Below, piece after piece: positions 40,135 to 52,886 of a stretch of 64,000 nucleotides of DNA (positions are counted from its first letter, which is position 1; each line of letters starts with the position of its first letter). This stretch comes from Mitsuaria sp. 7 (GTDB taxonomy: Bacteria > Pseudomonadota > Gammaproteobacteria > Burkholderiales > Burkholderiaceae_C): NCBI RefSeq assembly GCF_001653795.1, contig NZ_CP011514.1, positions 5,576,727 through 5,640,726 on the forward strand, given 5' to 3'. Made by a program: the position numbers and the translations under genes. The notes below the pieces were generated by a model. The model ran no database searches. It saw nothing but the letters and a program-made list of their open reading frames with translations, and had not been told where the DNA came from.

Positions 40135-40426
40135 TGAAGATCCTCGTGATGTCGCGGGATGTGTGAATGATGCGGAAGACGTCGACACGAGCAGCTTTGA
40201 GATCCACGATGTAGTAGATCCCGTAGCGACCGTGCACGCGGCGACGCGCGTCGGGGTTGTTGGGGAGGCGTGCGAACGGAAACGACTCCGCCATGGTGGC
40301 CAGGCTTTCCACCTTGGCCTCCAGTTCGGCGAGAAACGATTCGGCGCGCGCAGGATTGTTCCGCGCGATGTAGTCGCCGATCGATTGAAGATCCGCTTTG
40401 GCCTCCCGCAGGAGGCGGACAATCAC
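40127..40426 (-). CDS. ParE/RelE-family toxin
   Basis: A 99-residue type II toxin. REAKADLQSIGDYIARNNPARAESFLAELEAKV is matched in parts by the ParE/RelE helical hairpin, followed by RVHGRYGIYYIVD and RVDVFRIIHTSRDI strands. ParE toxins poison gyrase and RelE toxins cut mRNA; the sequence favours ParE by the DxxxIxxYIAxxNPxxA pattern. It begins with GTG overlapping the antitoxin stop (GTGA) and is flanked on its other side by a half-length antitoxin paralogue. Confidence 0.85.
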   Translation of the reverse strand: MIVRLLREAKADLQSIGDYIARNNPARAESFLAELEAKVESLATMAESFPFARLPNNPDARRRVHGRYGIYYIVDLKAARVDVFRIIHTSRDITRIFNA

Positions 40427-40680
40427 TTCTTTGCGTTTGCCATGGCACGGTACTTCGCGATCAGAGGGCCGAAGACAGCTTCGACAGACTCCCCTTCGCC
40501 GGCCGCGGCCTGAGCCTTCCCGCGCGTGATGGAGTCATCCAACTCCTTCAACTGCGCTGCCCGCCACGCCCGCAGCTCCTCACTGTCACGCAGCACCTGC
40601 GTGCGCGACGAATACTTTCCGCTCTCGATCAGATCCAGCACGATGGCCTCCAGTTCGGGTCCCAAATCTGCGTGAATCAT
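40423..40680 (-). CDS. ParD-like antitoxin
   Basis: An 85-residue antitoxin. The N-terminal 40 residues (IHADLGPELEAIVLDLIESGKYSSRTQVLRDSEEL) form a ribbon-helix-helix DNA-binding pattern typical of ParD, and the acidic/helical C-terminal half binds toxin. The ATG at 40680 is preferred; an upstream in-frame start at 40734 would add 18 residues before the conserved domain. Antitoxin precedes toxin, with GTGA coupling. Autorepression of the operon is expected from the family; no operator has been picked out. Confidence 0.85.
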   Translation of the reverse strand: MIHADLGPELEAIVLDLIESGKYSSRTQVLRDSEELRAWRAAQLKELDDSITRGKAQAAAGEGESVEAVFGPLIAKYRAMANAKK

Positions 40681-40819
40681 CTCGTTGAGTCCTGAGGAAA
40701 GAAATCGCTTCAGAGGGGGAGATCGCATCCCCATTCGGCGGGAGCAAGGTTGTGCAGTTGATTCGCACGAATGAGCAGGTCAACGGCGGTCGGCGTTCAT
40801 GCCGGGCAAGACCTGGCCC

Positions 40820-43234
40820 TCACAGTCCGGCCAGGATCGTGTTCGCCTGCGCGTCGTCCAGGTTTGGCGGCTGCCAATCACGGAGCCAGTCGGCGAACTT
40901 CTCAGCCGGCATCGGCCGCGACAGGAAGTAGCCCTGGCCTTGGTCGCAACCCAGCGTCTGCAGCAGTGTCCATTGCTTGGCGGTTTCCAGGCCTTCGGCC
41001 ACAACCGTCAGCCCCAGGTTGTGCGCCAGCTCGATGGTCGAGCGCACGATCTTCGCGTCGTCGATGTCGCGCTCCATGTTCATCACGAAGCTGCGATCGA
41101 TCTTCAACTCGTCCACCGACAGCTGCTTCAGATACGCCAGCGACGAGTAGCCCGTCCCGAAGTCGTCGATCGACAGCTTGAAGCCGAGCGCATGCAGCTG
41201 CTCCAGCGTCTGCAGCGCGCGCTGCGGGTCGTCCATGATCGCGGACTCGGTGATCTCCAGGCACAGCGCCGGCGGCGGCACGCCCGCCACCAGGTCCGCC
41301 ACCTTGATCGGCAGGTCCTGGTCCATCAGGTCGCGCGTCGACAGGTTCACGCTGATCGGCAAGGCCAGGCCGTCCCGCTGCAGCGTCATCCACGCCTGCG
41401 CCGACGCATGCAGCACCCATGCCGTGATCTGGCGGATGAAACCCGTCTGCTCCGCGAAGGGGATGAACTCCATCGGCGGCACCAGGCCGCGCGTCGGATG
41501 CTGCCAGCGCACCAGCGCCTCCGCGCCCGAGATCTTCTGGCCGTGCAGGTCCACCTTGGGCTGCAGGAACAGGCGCAGCTCGCCGGCGTCGATCGCGTGC
41601 CGCAACTCGCTCAGCAGCGACAGCGATTCCTGGCTGGCCGCATCCATGCTCGGGGCGTAGACCTCGCAGCCGCTCTGGCCGCGCTTGGCCGCGTGCATCG
41701 CCAGTTCCGCGCGCGCCAGCAGCAGCATGGGATCGCGCCCGTGCTGCGGATACAGCGCCACGCCCATCCCGGCCGACAGGTCCACCGTCTGGTCGTCGAT
41801 GCTCAGCGCCCGCTCGAAGTCGCGCTGGATGCGCTTGCAGATCGCCTCGGCCCGCGTCGCGCCGGCGCCGTCGATCATCAGCAGGAACTCGTCGCCGCCC
41901 ACCCGGGCGATCAGGCTGACCTCGTCCTTCAGCAGGTGCTGCAAGCGGTCCGCCACCGCGCGCAGCAGCCGGTCGCCGAAGGGGCGCCCCAGCACGTCGT
42001 TGACATGCTTGAAGCGATCCAGGTTCAGCATCAGCAGCGAGAAGCGCACGTCGCTTTCCACCATCCGTCTGGCGAGCGCCTGATGGAACTGCTCACGGTT
42101 CGGCAGGTCCGTCAGCGGGTCCCAGAACGCGAGGCGGTTCACCTCTTCCTCGCGCGCCCGGATGCCCTGTCGCATCGCCTCGAAGGCCTCGGCCAGATCG
42201 CCGATCTCGTCGCTCGACGGGCGCTCGACCGGCTGCGCGTAGTCGCCCTGGCCGAGCCGGTGCGCCGCGCTCGCCAGCGCCTTCACCGGCCCGCTGATGC
42301 GCCGCGCCGTCAGCACCGCGCCGACCGCGAACAGCAGCACGCCCACGCCGCTCAGTCCCAGCAGCATCCACTGCAGGCGACGGTACGGCGCCAGGGCCTC
42401 GTCCACCGAGCGCAGCAGCAGCACGGCCACCGACTTGTCGGTGTCGCCCCCGTGCGCCAGCGGCTGCAGGCGGGCCTGGAACAACTCGTCCTCCAGCGCG
42501 ATCTGGAAGGTCTTCACTTCACGGTCCGTCGCGCCCAGCGCCGGCAGCGCCTGGACCGCGCGCGCCGTCGCGGCCGGGTCCAGCACCGACGCGAGGACCT
42601 GCCACTGCCCCGTCGCCGACTGCGCCAGCAGCACACCCTGGATGTGCACGATGCGCTTGAGTTCCTGCAACTGGTCGCTCTTCAACTCGAAGCCGGTGAA
42701 GATCCAGCCGCCCAGACCGGCCGCCCGCATCCGCGCGACCACGACCTGGTAGGCCTTGCCGTCCAGCAGCAGCAGCTGGCTCTGCGTGCGGCCCTGCTGC
42801 TCGCGGGTCACGCCGCGCAGCAGCGGGGTCACCTTCGCCGCGATCGCGTCGGTCGCCGTGACCAGCTTGAAGGCGTCGTCCGCGTAGCCGATGAACGCGG
42901 CATCGCCCCGCTCGCTCAGGTTGGTGAAGACGTCCTGCAGCATCGCGCGCAGTTCTTCCCCCTGGATGCCGGCCGACACGAGCTGGCGCAGACCGTAGTC
43001 CGATTGCAGCAGGTCGGCCACCAGACCGCGCTGCTGGTTGTCTTCGTCGATGAGCTGGACCAGGATGCGCTCACCCGCCTCGAGTTCCTCGGTCACCTGC
43101 GCACGGGCGTTGCGCCCGATGCCCTGGTCGATCAGCGCGAGGTTGAGCAGCTGGACCACCATCAGCAGCGCCAGGAACAACGCGACGATGCGCCCTTCCA
43201 GCCGCCGCAGGTTGAGGAAGTCCGGCCAGCGCAT
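40820..43234 (-). CDS. Membrane GGDEF-EAL cyclic-di-GMP enzyme with HAMP
   Basis: An 804-residue membrane protein with an N-terminal membrane segment (about 17-36), a periplasmic double-Cache-like sensor region, a second segment (about 288-308) and HAMP. A GGDEF domain follows with an intact VGGDEFL (Gly 446), then an EAL domain with intact EALVRW (Glu 572) and DDFGTGYSSLAYLKQLSVDELKID-type motifs (in shorter form). Both catalytic signatures are kept, so it may make or break c-di-GMP. It is eight bases after the cupredoxin gene, so the pair is probably one unit. Confidence 0.92.
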   Translation of the reverse strand: MRWPDFLNLRRLEGRIVALFLALLMVVQLLNLALIDQGIGRNARAQVTEELEAGERILVQLIDEDNQQRGLVADLLQSDYGLRQLVSAGIQGEELRAMLQDVFTNLSERGDAAFIGYADDAFKLVTATDAIAAKVTPLLRGVTREQQGRTQSQLLLLDGKAYQVVVARMRAAGLGGWIFTGFELKSDQLQELKRIVHIQGVLLAQSATGQWQVLASVLDPAATARAVQALPALGATDREVKTFQIALEDELFQARLQPLAHGGDTDKSVAVLLLRSVDEALAPYRRLQWMLLGLSGVGVLLFAVGAVLTARRISGPVKALASAAHRLGQGDYAQPVERPSSDEIGDLAEAFEAMRQGIRAREEEVNRLAFWDPLTDLPNREQFHQALARRMVESDVRFSLLMLNLDRFKHVNDVLGRPFGDRLLRAVADRLQHLLKDEVSLIARVGGDEFLLMIDGAGATRAEAICKRIQRDFERALSIDDQTVDLSAGMGVALYPQHGRDPMLLLARAELAMHAAKRGQSGCEVYAPSMDAASQESLSLLSELRHAIDAGELRLFLQPKVDLHGQKISGAEALVRWQHPTRGLVPPMEFIPFAEQTGFIRQITAWVLHASAQAWMTLQRDGLALPISVNLSTRDLMDQDLPIKVADLVAGVPPPALCLEITESAIMDDPQRALQTLEQLHALGFKLSIDDFGTGYSSLAYLKQLSVDELKIDRSFVMNMERDIDDAKIVRSTIELAHNLGLTVVAEGLETAKQWTLLQTLGCDQGQGYFLSRPMPAEKFADWLRDWQPPNLDDAQANTILAGL

Positions 43235-43241
43235 GGCGGCG

Positions 43242-43856
43242 TCAGTCCTTCAGGTCGACCTTCAGCACGCCTGCGGCGCCCGCGCCCACCGTCAGGGGCT
43301 GTGCGGTCGGCGCGGCATTGCCCAGGCGCGGCGCCCACAGGCGCAGTCGGTGATCGCCGGCCGGCAGGTTCAGCCTGACCTCGCCCTTGGCGTCCGTGAT
43401 GCCGAACACCGGCGTGTCGACGACCACGATGTGCGCGCTCATCCGGTCATGGATGTTGCAGCCGAGTTGCGCCACGCCGGCCTTGTCGAAGACCACCGGT
43501 TCCGACGGCGTGCCCGAGTACAGCTTGAGTTCGAACTTCTTCGTCGGCGAGAACGAATAGACGTGGTGCCGCACGGTGTCGAAGTTGGGGAAGTTGACCG
43601 ACGTGCCGGTCTGCACTACCAGCAGCTGGGGCTGAAACTGGCGGTCGCGCTGGGCCATCTGGGCCGTGGCGCCCGTCGCGGGCCTGGCCGGCTGGCCTTT
43701 CAGCTCGACGGCGACCGCCGCGTTCGGCACCGGCGCGCCACTGGTGTCACGGACCTGGATCGTCCAGTCCGCCGCACGGGCCGTTGTGGTGCACATCAGC
43801 GCGCCAGCCAGTGTCGCGGCGGCCATCAGCAAAGGGGCGGAACGGAGGGGGCTCAT
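43242..43856 (-). CDS. Exported cupredoxin-like protein (methylamine-utilisation type)
   Basis: A 204-residue protein with a signal peptide (cut after ARA, about 28) and a carboxypeptidase-regulatory/cupredoxin fold. Blue-copper ligands are in place: His 97/98 in TVRHHVYSF, then LGCNIHDRM with Cys 133, His 136 and Met 139. It probably binds copper in the periplasm. The ATG at 43856 is chosen because the longer reading overlaps holA and spoils the signal peptide. The GGDEF-EAL gene follows after seven bases, hinting that the cupredoxin modulates its periplasmic sensor. Confidence 0.85.
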   Translation of the reverse strand: MSPLRSAPLLMAAATLAGALMCTTTARAADWTIQVRDTSGAPVPNAAVAVELKGQPARPATGATAQMAQRDRQFQPQLLVVQTGTSVNFPNFDTVRHHVYSFSPTKKFELKLYSGTPSEPVVFDKAGVAQLGCNIHDRMSAHIVVVDTPVFGITDAKGEVRLNLPAGDHRLRLWAPRLGNAAPTAQPLTVGAGAAGVLKVDLKD

Positions 43857-43882
43857 CAGCAACGCCAGAGAGACGACAAGCG

Positions 43883-44950
43883 TCAACCATAGCGGGTTTT
43901 CTGTGCCGGCGGGCGCAGGGCTTGCTCCAGCAGGAGGGCCAATCGCCCCAGCGCTTCCCACGGATCGGTGGGCCATTCCGGGTGGCGCAGTCCCTTGACG
44001 ATGCCGTCGCAGATCTGCGCCGCCACGACCAGGCGCGTCAGCGCCGCGCCGTGCAGTTGAGGGACGATGCGTTCGAAGAGTCGCTCCTTGGGTCCCCAGA
44101 TGCGGGACTCCCGCAAGGCCATCGGCAGCGGCTTGCCCGCCGCCACCGCGTCATGGACGCGCTTCAGGCCGCGGATGTCCTCGGCCATCGTCCAGTGCAC
44201 CAGCACCGCGGCTTCACCCTCGGCCTTCAGGCCGTCGAGCATGCGCAGCACGCGGCCCACCTTGCCGCTCAGCAGCGCTTCGCTGAGCTTGAAGACGTCG
44301 AAGCGCGCCACGTCCAGCACGGCGGCTTCGATCTGCTGCAGGCTGAGCTCACCCGCCGGGTGCAGCAGCGCGAGCTTCTGCAGCTCCTGGTGGGCGGCGA
44401 GCAGGTTGCCCTCGACCCGGTCGGCGAAGAACTCCAGCGCGCGCTGGCCGTCCGGCCCGGCCGCCACCGGCTGTCCCTGCTGTTGCAGCCGCCGGGCGAT
44501 CCAGGCGGGCAGCTCGCGCCGTTCGACCGGGTCCACCTTCACCGACACGCCGGCGCTGTCCAGCGCCGTGAACCAGGCGCTGCTCATCTGGGTCTTGTCC
44601 AGCCGGGGGAGCGTCACCAGCGTCAGCACGTCCGGCGGGAGACCGTCGACGTAGCGCTGCAGCGCATCCGAGCCATCCTTGCCCGGTTTGCCGCCCGGGA
44701 TGCGGATCTCGATCAGCTGCTTGTCGGCGAACAGGCTCATCGCCTGCGACGCCGCGATCACCGAGGCCCAGTCGAAGTGCGCGCCGCTGACGATGAAGAC
44801 CTGGCGCTCGCTGTAGCCCTGCTTGCGCGCCTCGGCGCGCAGCGTGTCGGCGGCCTCCTGCGCGAGCAGGGGTTCGTCGCCGTGCACGACATACACCGGC
44901 TTGAGGCCTTTCGCCAGATGGCTGGCGAGTGCGTCGCCCTTGATCTGCAT
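43883..44950 (-). CDS. holA: DNA polymerase III delta subunit
   Basis: Clamp-loader subunit that opens the beta clamp. The 355-residue protein begins MQIKGDALASHLAKGLKPVYVVHGDEPLLAQEAADTLR (read in parts), the standard HolA opening, and continues with FVISGAHFDWASVI-type and LFADKQLIEIRIPGGKPG elements. It lies 19 bases after lptE, as is common in proteobacteria (leuS-lptE-holA). Confidence 0.95.
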   Translation of the reverse strand: MQIKGDALASHLAKGLKPVYVVHGDEPLLAQEAADTLRAEARKQGYSERQVFIVSGAHFDWASVIAASQAMSLFADKQLIEIRIPGGKPGKDGSDALQRYVDGLPPDVLTLVTLPRLDKTQMSSAWFTALDSAGVSVKVDPVERRELPAWIARRLQQQGQPVAAGPDGQRALEFFADRVEGNLLAAHQELQKLALLHPAGELSLQQIEAAVLDVARFDVFKLSEALLSGKVGRVLRMLDGLKAEGEAAVLVHWTMAEDIRGLKRVHDAVAAGKPLPMALRESRIWGPKERLFERIVPQLHGAALTRLVVAAQICDGIVKGLRHPEWPTDPWEALGRLALLLEQALRPPAQKTRYG

Positions 44951-44969
44951 GCGCGCGGTCCGTCCGGGG

Positions 44970-45491
44970 TCAGGTGGGCAGGTGCACCGCCGCCAGGCGA
45001 CGCAGCAGCAGGCCGACGGCCTCCACCTGCATCGCCTTCTGCAGCGAGAGCTCTTCCTGCTCCTTGGCCAGGGCCGCGCTTTCGCTGTAGTTCATGTCGC
45101 GCGTGAGCCGCAGCTCCGTGCGCGGCAGCAGGATGTCCCCGCCCGCCGTGCGCAGCGAGTAGTCCAGCGACAGGCGCAATTGCCATTCCGTGATCTGACC
45201 GGCGGCGGTCGTCGCCACCGAGGTCTTGTCGCGGATCTCGCGCTCGGCGTCGATGATGACGTCCGCGCGGTTCGGGTCCTCGACCAGGCGCACGGTGCTG
45301 CGCTGCACCTGCCGGCGCAGTTCCTGCGCCAGCGGCGAATGCGGGATGAAGCCGGTCAGCGCCAGCGTCTTGAAGTGATAGACCGGCTCCTTGCGCAGCT
45401 CAAAGCCGCAGCCCGACAGCAGGCCGCCGGCGCCGACAGCACCCAGTGCGCCCAGGGACGCGAACGACAGCAGATCACGGCGCTTCATCAT
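44970..45491 (-). CDS. lptE: LPS-assembly lipoprotein LptE
   Basis: Outer-membrane lipoprotein plugging the LptD barrel. The 173-residue protein has a lipobox LLSGC (Cys 28) after a signal that contains twin arginines (KRRDLLSF). The body shows RELxxQVxRSTVRLVEDPNRADVIID-like LptE features in shorter form and the strand TEWQLRLSLDYSLR. ATGs at 45491 and 45488 are adjacent. It starts three bases before the leuS stop-codon end, in the fixed order leuS-lptE-holA. Confidence 0.93.
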   Translation of the reverse strand: MMKRRDLLSFASLGALGAVGAGGLLSGCGFELRKEPVYHFKTLALTGFIPHSPLAQELRRQVQRSTVRLVEDPNRADVIIDAEREIRDKTSVATTAAGQITEWQLRLSLDYSLRTAGGDILLPRTELRLTRDMNYSESAALAKEQEELSLQKAMQVEAVGLLLRRLAAVHLPT

Positions 45492-45493
45492 GC

Positions 45494-48127
<2,634 letters not shown>

Positions 48128-48216
48128 GGTGGCTCGGGCAACGTAGCCGTCGATTGTAGGAGGCTGCGCGCCGTCGCCCGATCCTCCGTGGGAGGGCCGC
48201 CCTGCGGGGGGAACGA

Positions 48217-48693
<477 letters not shown>

Positions 48694-48721
48694 GGCGGAG
48701 GCGTCCGGACGGGCAGGGCGC

Positions 48722-49366
48722 TCAGGCGCCGCCGACCAGCTCGCGCAGGTCATGCGCGAAACCTTCGAGTTCCGCCTCGCAGGCGGCGACCCACTTGCCG
48801 AACAGGTTGTAGGCGAGCACGGCCGGAATCGCCACGGCCAGGCCGGCGGCGGTCATGATCAGCGCCTCGCCGACCGGACCGGAGACCTTGTCCAGGCTGA
48901 AGTTCCCGGACGAGGAGATGCTCAGCAGCGCGTGATAGATGCCCCAGACGGTGCCGAACAGGCCGACGAAGGGCGCGGTGGCGCCTATCGTCGCCAGCAC
49001 GACCTGACCCCGGCTCAGGCCGTTCAGCACGACGTGCAGGGCGTCGCGCAGGCGGCGCGTCAGTTGCGACGTCTTCCGTGCCGAGGCGGCCAGCGTGCCC
49101 GGGGCACTGTCCTGCATCGCGGCGTCGATCAGCGGGAGCATCAGCGCGCCGCGATCGAGGGCCTTCAACTGATCGCGGCCCTGGCCGACATCGGGCGCCG
49201 CCCAGAACACCGGCAGGCCGCGGCCAAGATCGGTCCGCGCGCGCGCCAGCGTCCAGCTGCGCCAGAAGATCAGCACCCAGCTGCACACCGACATCGCCAG
49301 CAGCAGCAGGGAAACGAAACGGGCGACACCGTCGCCCGCTTGCCAGAGGTGGATCAGTTCGGTCAT
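48722..49366 (-). CDS. exbB: MotA/TolQ/ExbB family proton channel protein
   Basis: A 214-residue inner-membrane protein with three segments (about 12-32, 120-140 and 160-180), forming the stator of the ExbBD motor. ATIGATAPFVGLFGTVWGIYHALLSIS is matched in parts: this is the conserved TM2 TLFGTVWG motif, and ALIMTAAGLAVAIPAVLAYN is the third segment. It is followed by exbD and preceded by dapB, making one leftward operon. Confidence 0.92.
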   Translation of the reverse strand: MTELIHLWQAGDGVARFVSLLLLAMSVCSWVLIFWRSWTLARARTDLGRGLPVFWAAPDVGQGRDQLKALDRGALMLPLIDAAMQDSAPGTLAASARKTSQLTRRLRDALHVVLNGLSRGQVVLATIGATAPFVGLFGTVWGIYHALLSISSSGNFSLDKVSGPVGEALIMTAAGLAVAIPAVLAYNLFGKWVAACEAELEGFAHDLRELVGGA

Positions 49367-49406
49367 CGCGTCGTGGGTCGGGCGCCGATCAGGGAAGTCC
49401 GTGGGC

Positions 49407-50213
49407 TCAGGCGATGCCGAGCACGTCGTTCATGTCGAACAGCCCGGTCTTGCGTTCACCCAGGAAGCGCGCGGCGCGCAGGCTGCCCTGCGCGAAGGTG
49501 GCGCGGCTGGAGGCCTTGTGGCTGATCTCGATGCGCTCGCCGATGCCCAGGTACATCACGGTGTGATCGCCGATCACGTCGCCGCCGCGCACGGTGGCGA
49601 AGCCGATCGTCGACGGATCGCGCTCGCCGGTGACACCTTCGCGGCCGTAGACCGCGCAGGTCTTCAGGTCGCGGCCGAGCGCCTCGGCGACGACCTCGCC
49701 CATCTTCAGCGCGGTGCCGCTGGGCGCGTCGACCTTGTGGCGGTGGTGGGCCTCGACGATCTCGATGTCGTAGCCCTGCGCGAGCGCCTTCGACGCCTGC
49801 TGCAGCAGCTTGAGCACGACGTTCACGCCCACGCTCATGTTGGGTGCCATCATGACGGCGGCGCGTTGGGCGAACTCGCCGATCTTCGCCTTCTCGTCCG
49901 GGCTGAAGCCGGTGGTGCCGATGACGGTGCGCACGCCCAGTTCGGCGCACAGCGCGAGGTGCGCCATCGTGCCTTCGGGGCGGGTGAAGTCGATCAGCAC
50001 GTCGGCCTTGGCCAGACCGGCCGCGACGTCGCTGGTGATCGCCACGCCCGTGGCCTGACCCAGGAAGGCGCCGGCGTCCTGACCCAGCGCGGCGCTGCCG
50101 TCGCGATCGAGCGCGGCCGCCAGTTCGAGGTCTTCCGCCGCCAGCACCGCTTCGACCAGCATCCGGCCCATGCGGCCGGACGCGCCGGTGATCGCGATCC
50201 GCAGACGGCTCAT
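49407..50213 (-). CDS. dapB: 4-hydroxy-tetrahydrodipicolinate reductase
   Basis: Second enzyme of the lysine/diaminopimelate branch. The 268-residue protein starts [19 protein letters not shown] (NAD(P)H loop), with [28 protein letters not shown] and [16 protein letters not shown], the catalytic His/Lys motif. It overlaps bamE by four bases (ATGA), and exbB follows after 40 bases. Confidence 0.97.
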   Translation of the reverse strand: MSRLRIAITGASGRMGRMLVEAVLAAEDLELAAALDRDGSAALGQDAGAFLGQATGVAITSDVAAGLAKADVLIDFTRPEGTMAHLALCAELGVRTVIGTTGFSPDEKAKIGEFAQRAAVMMAPNMSVGVNVVLKLLQQASKALAQGYDIEIVEAHHRHKVDAPSGTALKMGEVVAEALGRDLKTCAVYGREGVTGERDPSTIGFATVRGGDVIGDHTVMYLGIGERIEISHKASSRATFAQGSLRAARFLGERKTGLFDMNDVLGIA

Positions 50214-50803
50214 CGGCGGGGCTCCAGCGGCGGGTAGTCGCGCGTCGGGCCGATCGGCTCCGGCGTCGTGGTCGCGGCGGTGCGCACCGGCGGCGGCAGC
50301 GCCTTGCGCTCCTCTTCCGTCAGCTCGAGCTTGGGCTCCTTGCCGGAGACCTTCAGCGTGTTGATCGACGCGATGAATTCCTTCTCGGTCGGCAGGTCGT
50401 CCGGCGCGTCGATCTTCGACAGCTGGTCGCCGTCGAAGCTCAGCAGGATGTGGCGGTTCTGCGGCGCGGCGCCCTGGCGCCGGATCGTGAACACGTAGTC
50501 CCAGCGGGCCTCGTGGAAGACGTCGGTCAGCAGCGGCGAGCCGAGCACGTCGCGCACCTGGGCGCGTGTCATGCCGGGCTTGATCGCGGCGATCTGCTCC
50601 TTGGTGACGACGTTGCCCTGGACGATCTCGACGCGGTACGGCGTGACCAGGCCGAGCACTTTGTCCCCGCTCACGGAGAGCGCGTCGAACTTGGGCATCT
50701 GCGAGCAGCCGCCCAGCGTCAGGAGACCAACGACCAGGCCGGCCACGGCGGAACCGGAAGCGGTCCGGCGTGCAATGCGGGGGATACGGAAATTCAATGA
50801 CAT
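50210..50803 (-). CDS. bamE: Outer-membrane assembly lipoprotein BamE
   Basis: Lipoprotein subunit of the barrel-assembly machine. The 197-residue protein has a lipobox LTLGGC (Cys 33), then the BamE core [48 protein letters not shown] proline-rich, poorly conserved C-terminal tail follows. It is divergent from fur across 83 bases, a position widely conserved in proteobacteria. Confidence 0.95.
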   Translation of the reverse strand: MSLNFRIPRIARRTASGSAVAGLVVGLLTLGGCSQMPKFDALSVSGDKVLGLVTPYRVEIVQGNVVTKEQIAAIKPGMTRAQVRDVLGSPLLTDVFHEARWDYVFTIRRQGAAPQNRHILLSFDGDQLSKIDAPDDLPTEKEFIASINTLKVSGKEPKLELTEEERKALPPPVRTAATTTPEPIGPTRDYPPLEPRR

Positions 50804-50886
50804 GGCACGTCTCGGCCGAGGCGCTAGGGCTATGATCGACGGATTCTAGCGGCACGCACCCACGCTCTTCCGCAGGCGCAAACCCC

Positions 50887-51318
50887 ATGAACCGGTCAGA
50901 CGAAATCAAGAACAGCGGGCTCAAGGCCACCTTGCCCCGCATCAAGATCCTCGAGATCTTCCAGACGACCCAGCAGCGGCACATGACCGCCGAGGACGTT
51001 TACAAAGCTTTGCTCGATGAACGCGCGGACATCGGTCTCGCGACGGTCTATCGCGTGCTCACGCAGTTCGAGCAGGCGGGCCTGCTGTCGCGCAATCACT
51101 TCGAGTCGGGCAAGGCCGTGTTCGAGCTCAACGAGGGTCATCACCACGACCACCTCGTGTGCCTGACCTGCGGCTTCGTCGAGGAGTTCTACGACCCGCA
51201 GATCGAGGAGCGCCAGCACGCCATCGCGCTGGATCGCGGCTTCCAGTTGCAGGAGCACTCGCTCGCGCTGTACGCGAACTGCGTGAAGAAGGATTGCCCG
51301 AACAAGGTGGCCCGCTGA
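50887..51318 (+). CDS. fur: Ferric uptake regulator Fur
   Basis: Iron-sensing repressor of 143 residues. The N-terminal helix-turn-helix (about 1-85) contains [22 protein letters not shown] and [19 protein letters not shown]. The metal sites are in [14 protein letters not shown] and CVKKDCPN in the C-terminal dimerisation domain. Divergent from bamE. No classical Fur box is visible in the 83 bases between them, so autoregulation is not supported by eye. Confidence 0.97.
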   Translation: MNRSDEIKNSGLKATLPRIKILEIFQTTQQRHMTAEDVYKALLDERADIGLATVYRVLTQFEQAGLLSRNHFESGKAVFELNEGHHHDHLVCLTCGFVEEFYDPQIEERQHAIALDRGFQLQEHSLALYANCVKKDCPNKVAR

Positions 51319-51346
51319 GGCGTGCTGCTGATCCGGCTGGAACGAC

Positions 51347-51371
51347 AAGGGGCTCCGATGGAGCCCCTTTT
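51347..51371. terminator. Intrinsic terminator between fur and hprK
   Basis: Stem AAGGGGCTCC / GGAGCCCCTT with a four-base loop and a short T-run on the plus strand; it lies between convergent genes and can serve both. Confidence 0.85.
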
Positions 51372-51400
51372 GCATCGCCGGATCGATCGGACCGTCGGCG

Positions 51401-52363
51401 TCAGTTCGTGTCGTTGAGGCCCTGCTCGATCGCGCGCTGGTGGCGCTCGACGAACTCGCGGTAGGTGTCGATGCCGCGCAATTGCAGGATGGTGTTGCGC
51501 ACGGCGGCCTCGACCAGCACGGCCAGGTTGCGGCCCGCGTCCACCGCGATCACGACCTTGCGCACGGGCATGCCCAGCACGTCCTCGTACAAGGGCTCGT
51601 AGGGCAGGCGTTCGAAGTCCCGCTCCATCGTTTCCTTGCGGACCAGGTGCACGATCAGCTTGAGCCGCATCTTCCGGCGCACCGCCGTCTCGCCGAAGAT
51701 CGCCTTGATGTCCAGCAGGCCGATGCCGCGGACTTCCAGCAGATTCATCAGGAGTTCGGGGCAGCGGCCTTCGATCGCGGTCTGCGCGATGCGGAAGAAG
51801 TCCACCGCATCGTCCGCCACCAGACCGTGGCCGCGGCTGATCAGTTCCAGGCCCAGTTCGCTCTTGCCGAGGCCGGATTCGCCGGTCAGCAGTACGCCCA
51901 GGCCCAGGATGTCCATGAACACGCCATGCCGCGTCGTGCGGTTGGCGCAGACGTGCGCGAGGTAGGCGCGGACCAGGTCGATGACATGGCCGGCGCTTTC
52001 CGCCGTGGTGAAGAGCGGGATCTCGGCGCGGTCGCACATCGCGACCAGCCGGTCCGGCGGTACCTGGTCGTCGGCGACGATGATCACCGGCGGTTCCAGC
52101 GTGACGATGCGAGCGATGCGGCGATCCAGCACGTCACCGGAGGCCTGGCTCAGGTAACCGACCTCGCGCCGGCCCACGATCTGGACGCGGTAGGGATGGA
52201 TGTAGTTCAGGTAGCCGACAAGGTCGGCGGCCGACTGCGCGTCGCGCAGCGCGGCTTCGTCGAAACGGCGCTCAGGATGCGCGTGTCCGGCGATCCACTC
52301 CCAACGCAAGGCCTCGCGGTGTTCCTCGAACAACCGGTCCGCGCTGATGGAAGTGGCTTTCAA
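51401..52363 (-). CDS. hprK: HPr kinase/phosphorylase
   Basis: Phosphorylates and dephosphorylates HPr (PtsH-like) on serine. The 320-residue protein has the catalytic [23 protein letters not shown] core: conserved His 146 and Walker [10 protein letters not shown] (about 161-169), DDAVDFFR, and the signature [18 protein letters not shown] (about 210-227). Placed just after ptsN, as in most beta-proteobacteria. It links the nitrogen PTS to carbon/energy control. Confidence 0.97.
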   Translation of the reverse strand: MKATSISADRLFEEHREALRWEWIAGHAHPERRFDEAALRDAQSAADLVGYLNYIHPYRVQIVGRREVGYLSQASGDVLDRRIARIVTLEPPVIIVADDQVPPDRLVAMCDRAEIPLFTTAESAGHVIDLVRAYLAHVCANRTTRHGVFMDILGLGVLLTGESGLGKSELGLELISRGHGLVADDAVDFFRIAQTAIEGRCPELLMNLLEVRGIGLLDIKAIFGETAVRRKMRLKLIVHLVRKETMERDFERLPYEPLYEDVLGMPVRKVVIAVDAGRNLAVLVEAAVRNTILQLRGIDTYREFVERHQRAIEQGLNDTN

Positions 52364-52415
52364 GTTCGGCGGGCCGGGGTCGTGGCGGTGAGGGGTCGGA
52401 AAGCTGCGTCGGCGC

Positions 52416-52886
52416 TCAGGCGACCGACTTCAGCGGCTCCCAGTCGGCGATCAGGCGATGCACCGTCGCGGCTTCGGGCTCGGTCTTGAGACGCTCGCGC
52501 AGTTCGCGGTCGGACAGCATCTCGGCGATCTCGGACAGGATCTCGAGGTGTCTCTGCGTGGCCGCTTCCGGCACCAGCAGGAAGATCAGCAGCGTGACCG
52601 GCTCGTCGTCCGGCGCGTCGAAGCCGATGGGCTGCTGCACGCGCAGCACGGCGGCCAGCGGATTCTTCAGGCCCTTGATCCGGCCATGCGGGATCGCGAC
52701 GCCGTGACCCAGGCCCGTCGAGCCCAGGCGTTCGCGGGCGAACAGGTTGTCCGTGACCGCGGCGCGGGAAATCGAATGGTTGTTCTCGAAGAGCAGCCCC
52801 GCGTGTTCGAAGACCCGCTTTTTGCTGGAAGCGTCCACATCGACCAGCACGTTGCTGGCAGGAAGGATGGCGGCGAGACGGTTCAT
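52416..52886 (-). CDS. ptsN: PTS IIA-like nitrogen-regulatory protein PtsN
   Basis: Terminal phospho-carrier of the nitrogen PTS. The 156-residue EIIA domain has [15 protein letters not shown] with the phospho-acceptor His 67. The start ATG at 52886 gives the typical MNRLAAILP. It lies before hprK with a 52-base gap and after hpf, but a strong terminator between hpf and ptsN implies its own promoter. Confidence 0.95.
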   Translation of the reverse strand: MNRLAAILPASNVLVDVDASSKKRVFEHAGLLFENNHSISRAAVTDNLFARERLGSTGLGHGVAIPHGRIKGLKNPLAAVLRVQQPIGFDAPDDEPVTLLIFLLVPEAATQRHLEILSEIAEMLSDRELRERLKTEPEAATVHRLIADWEPLKSVA

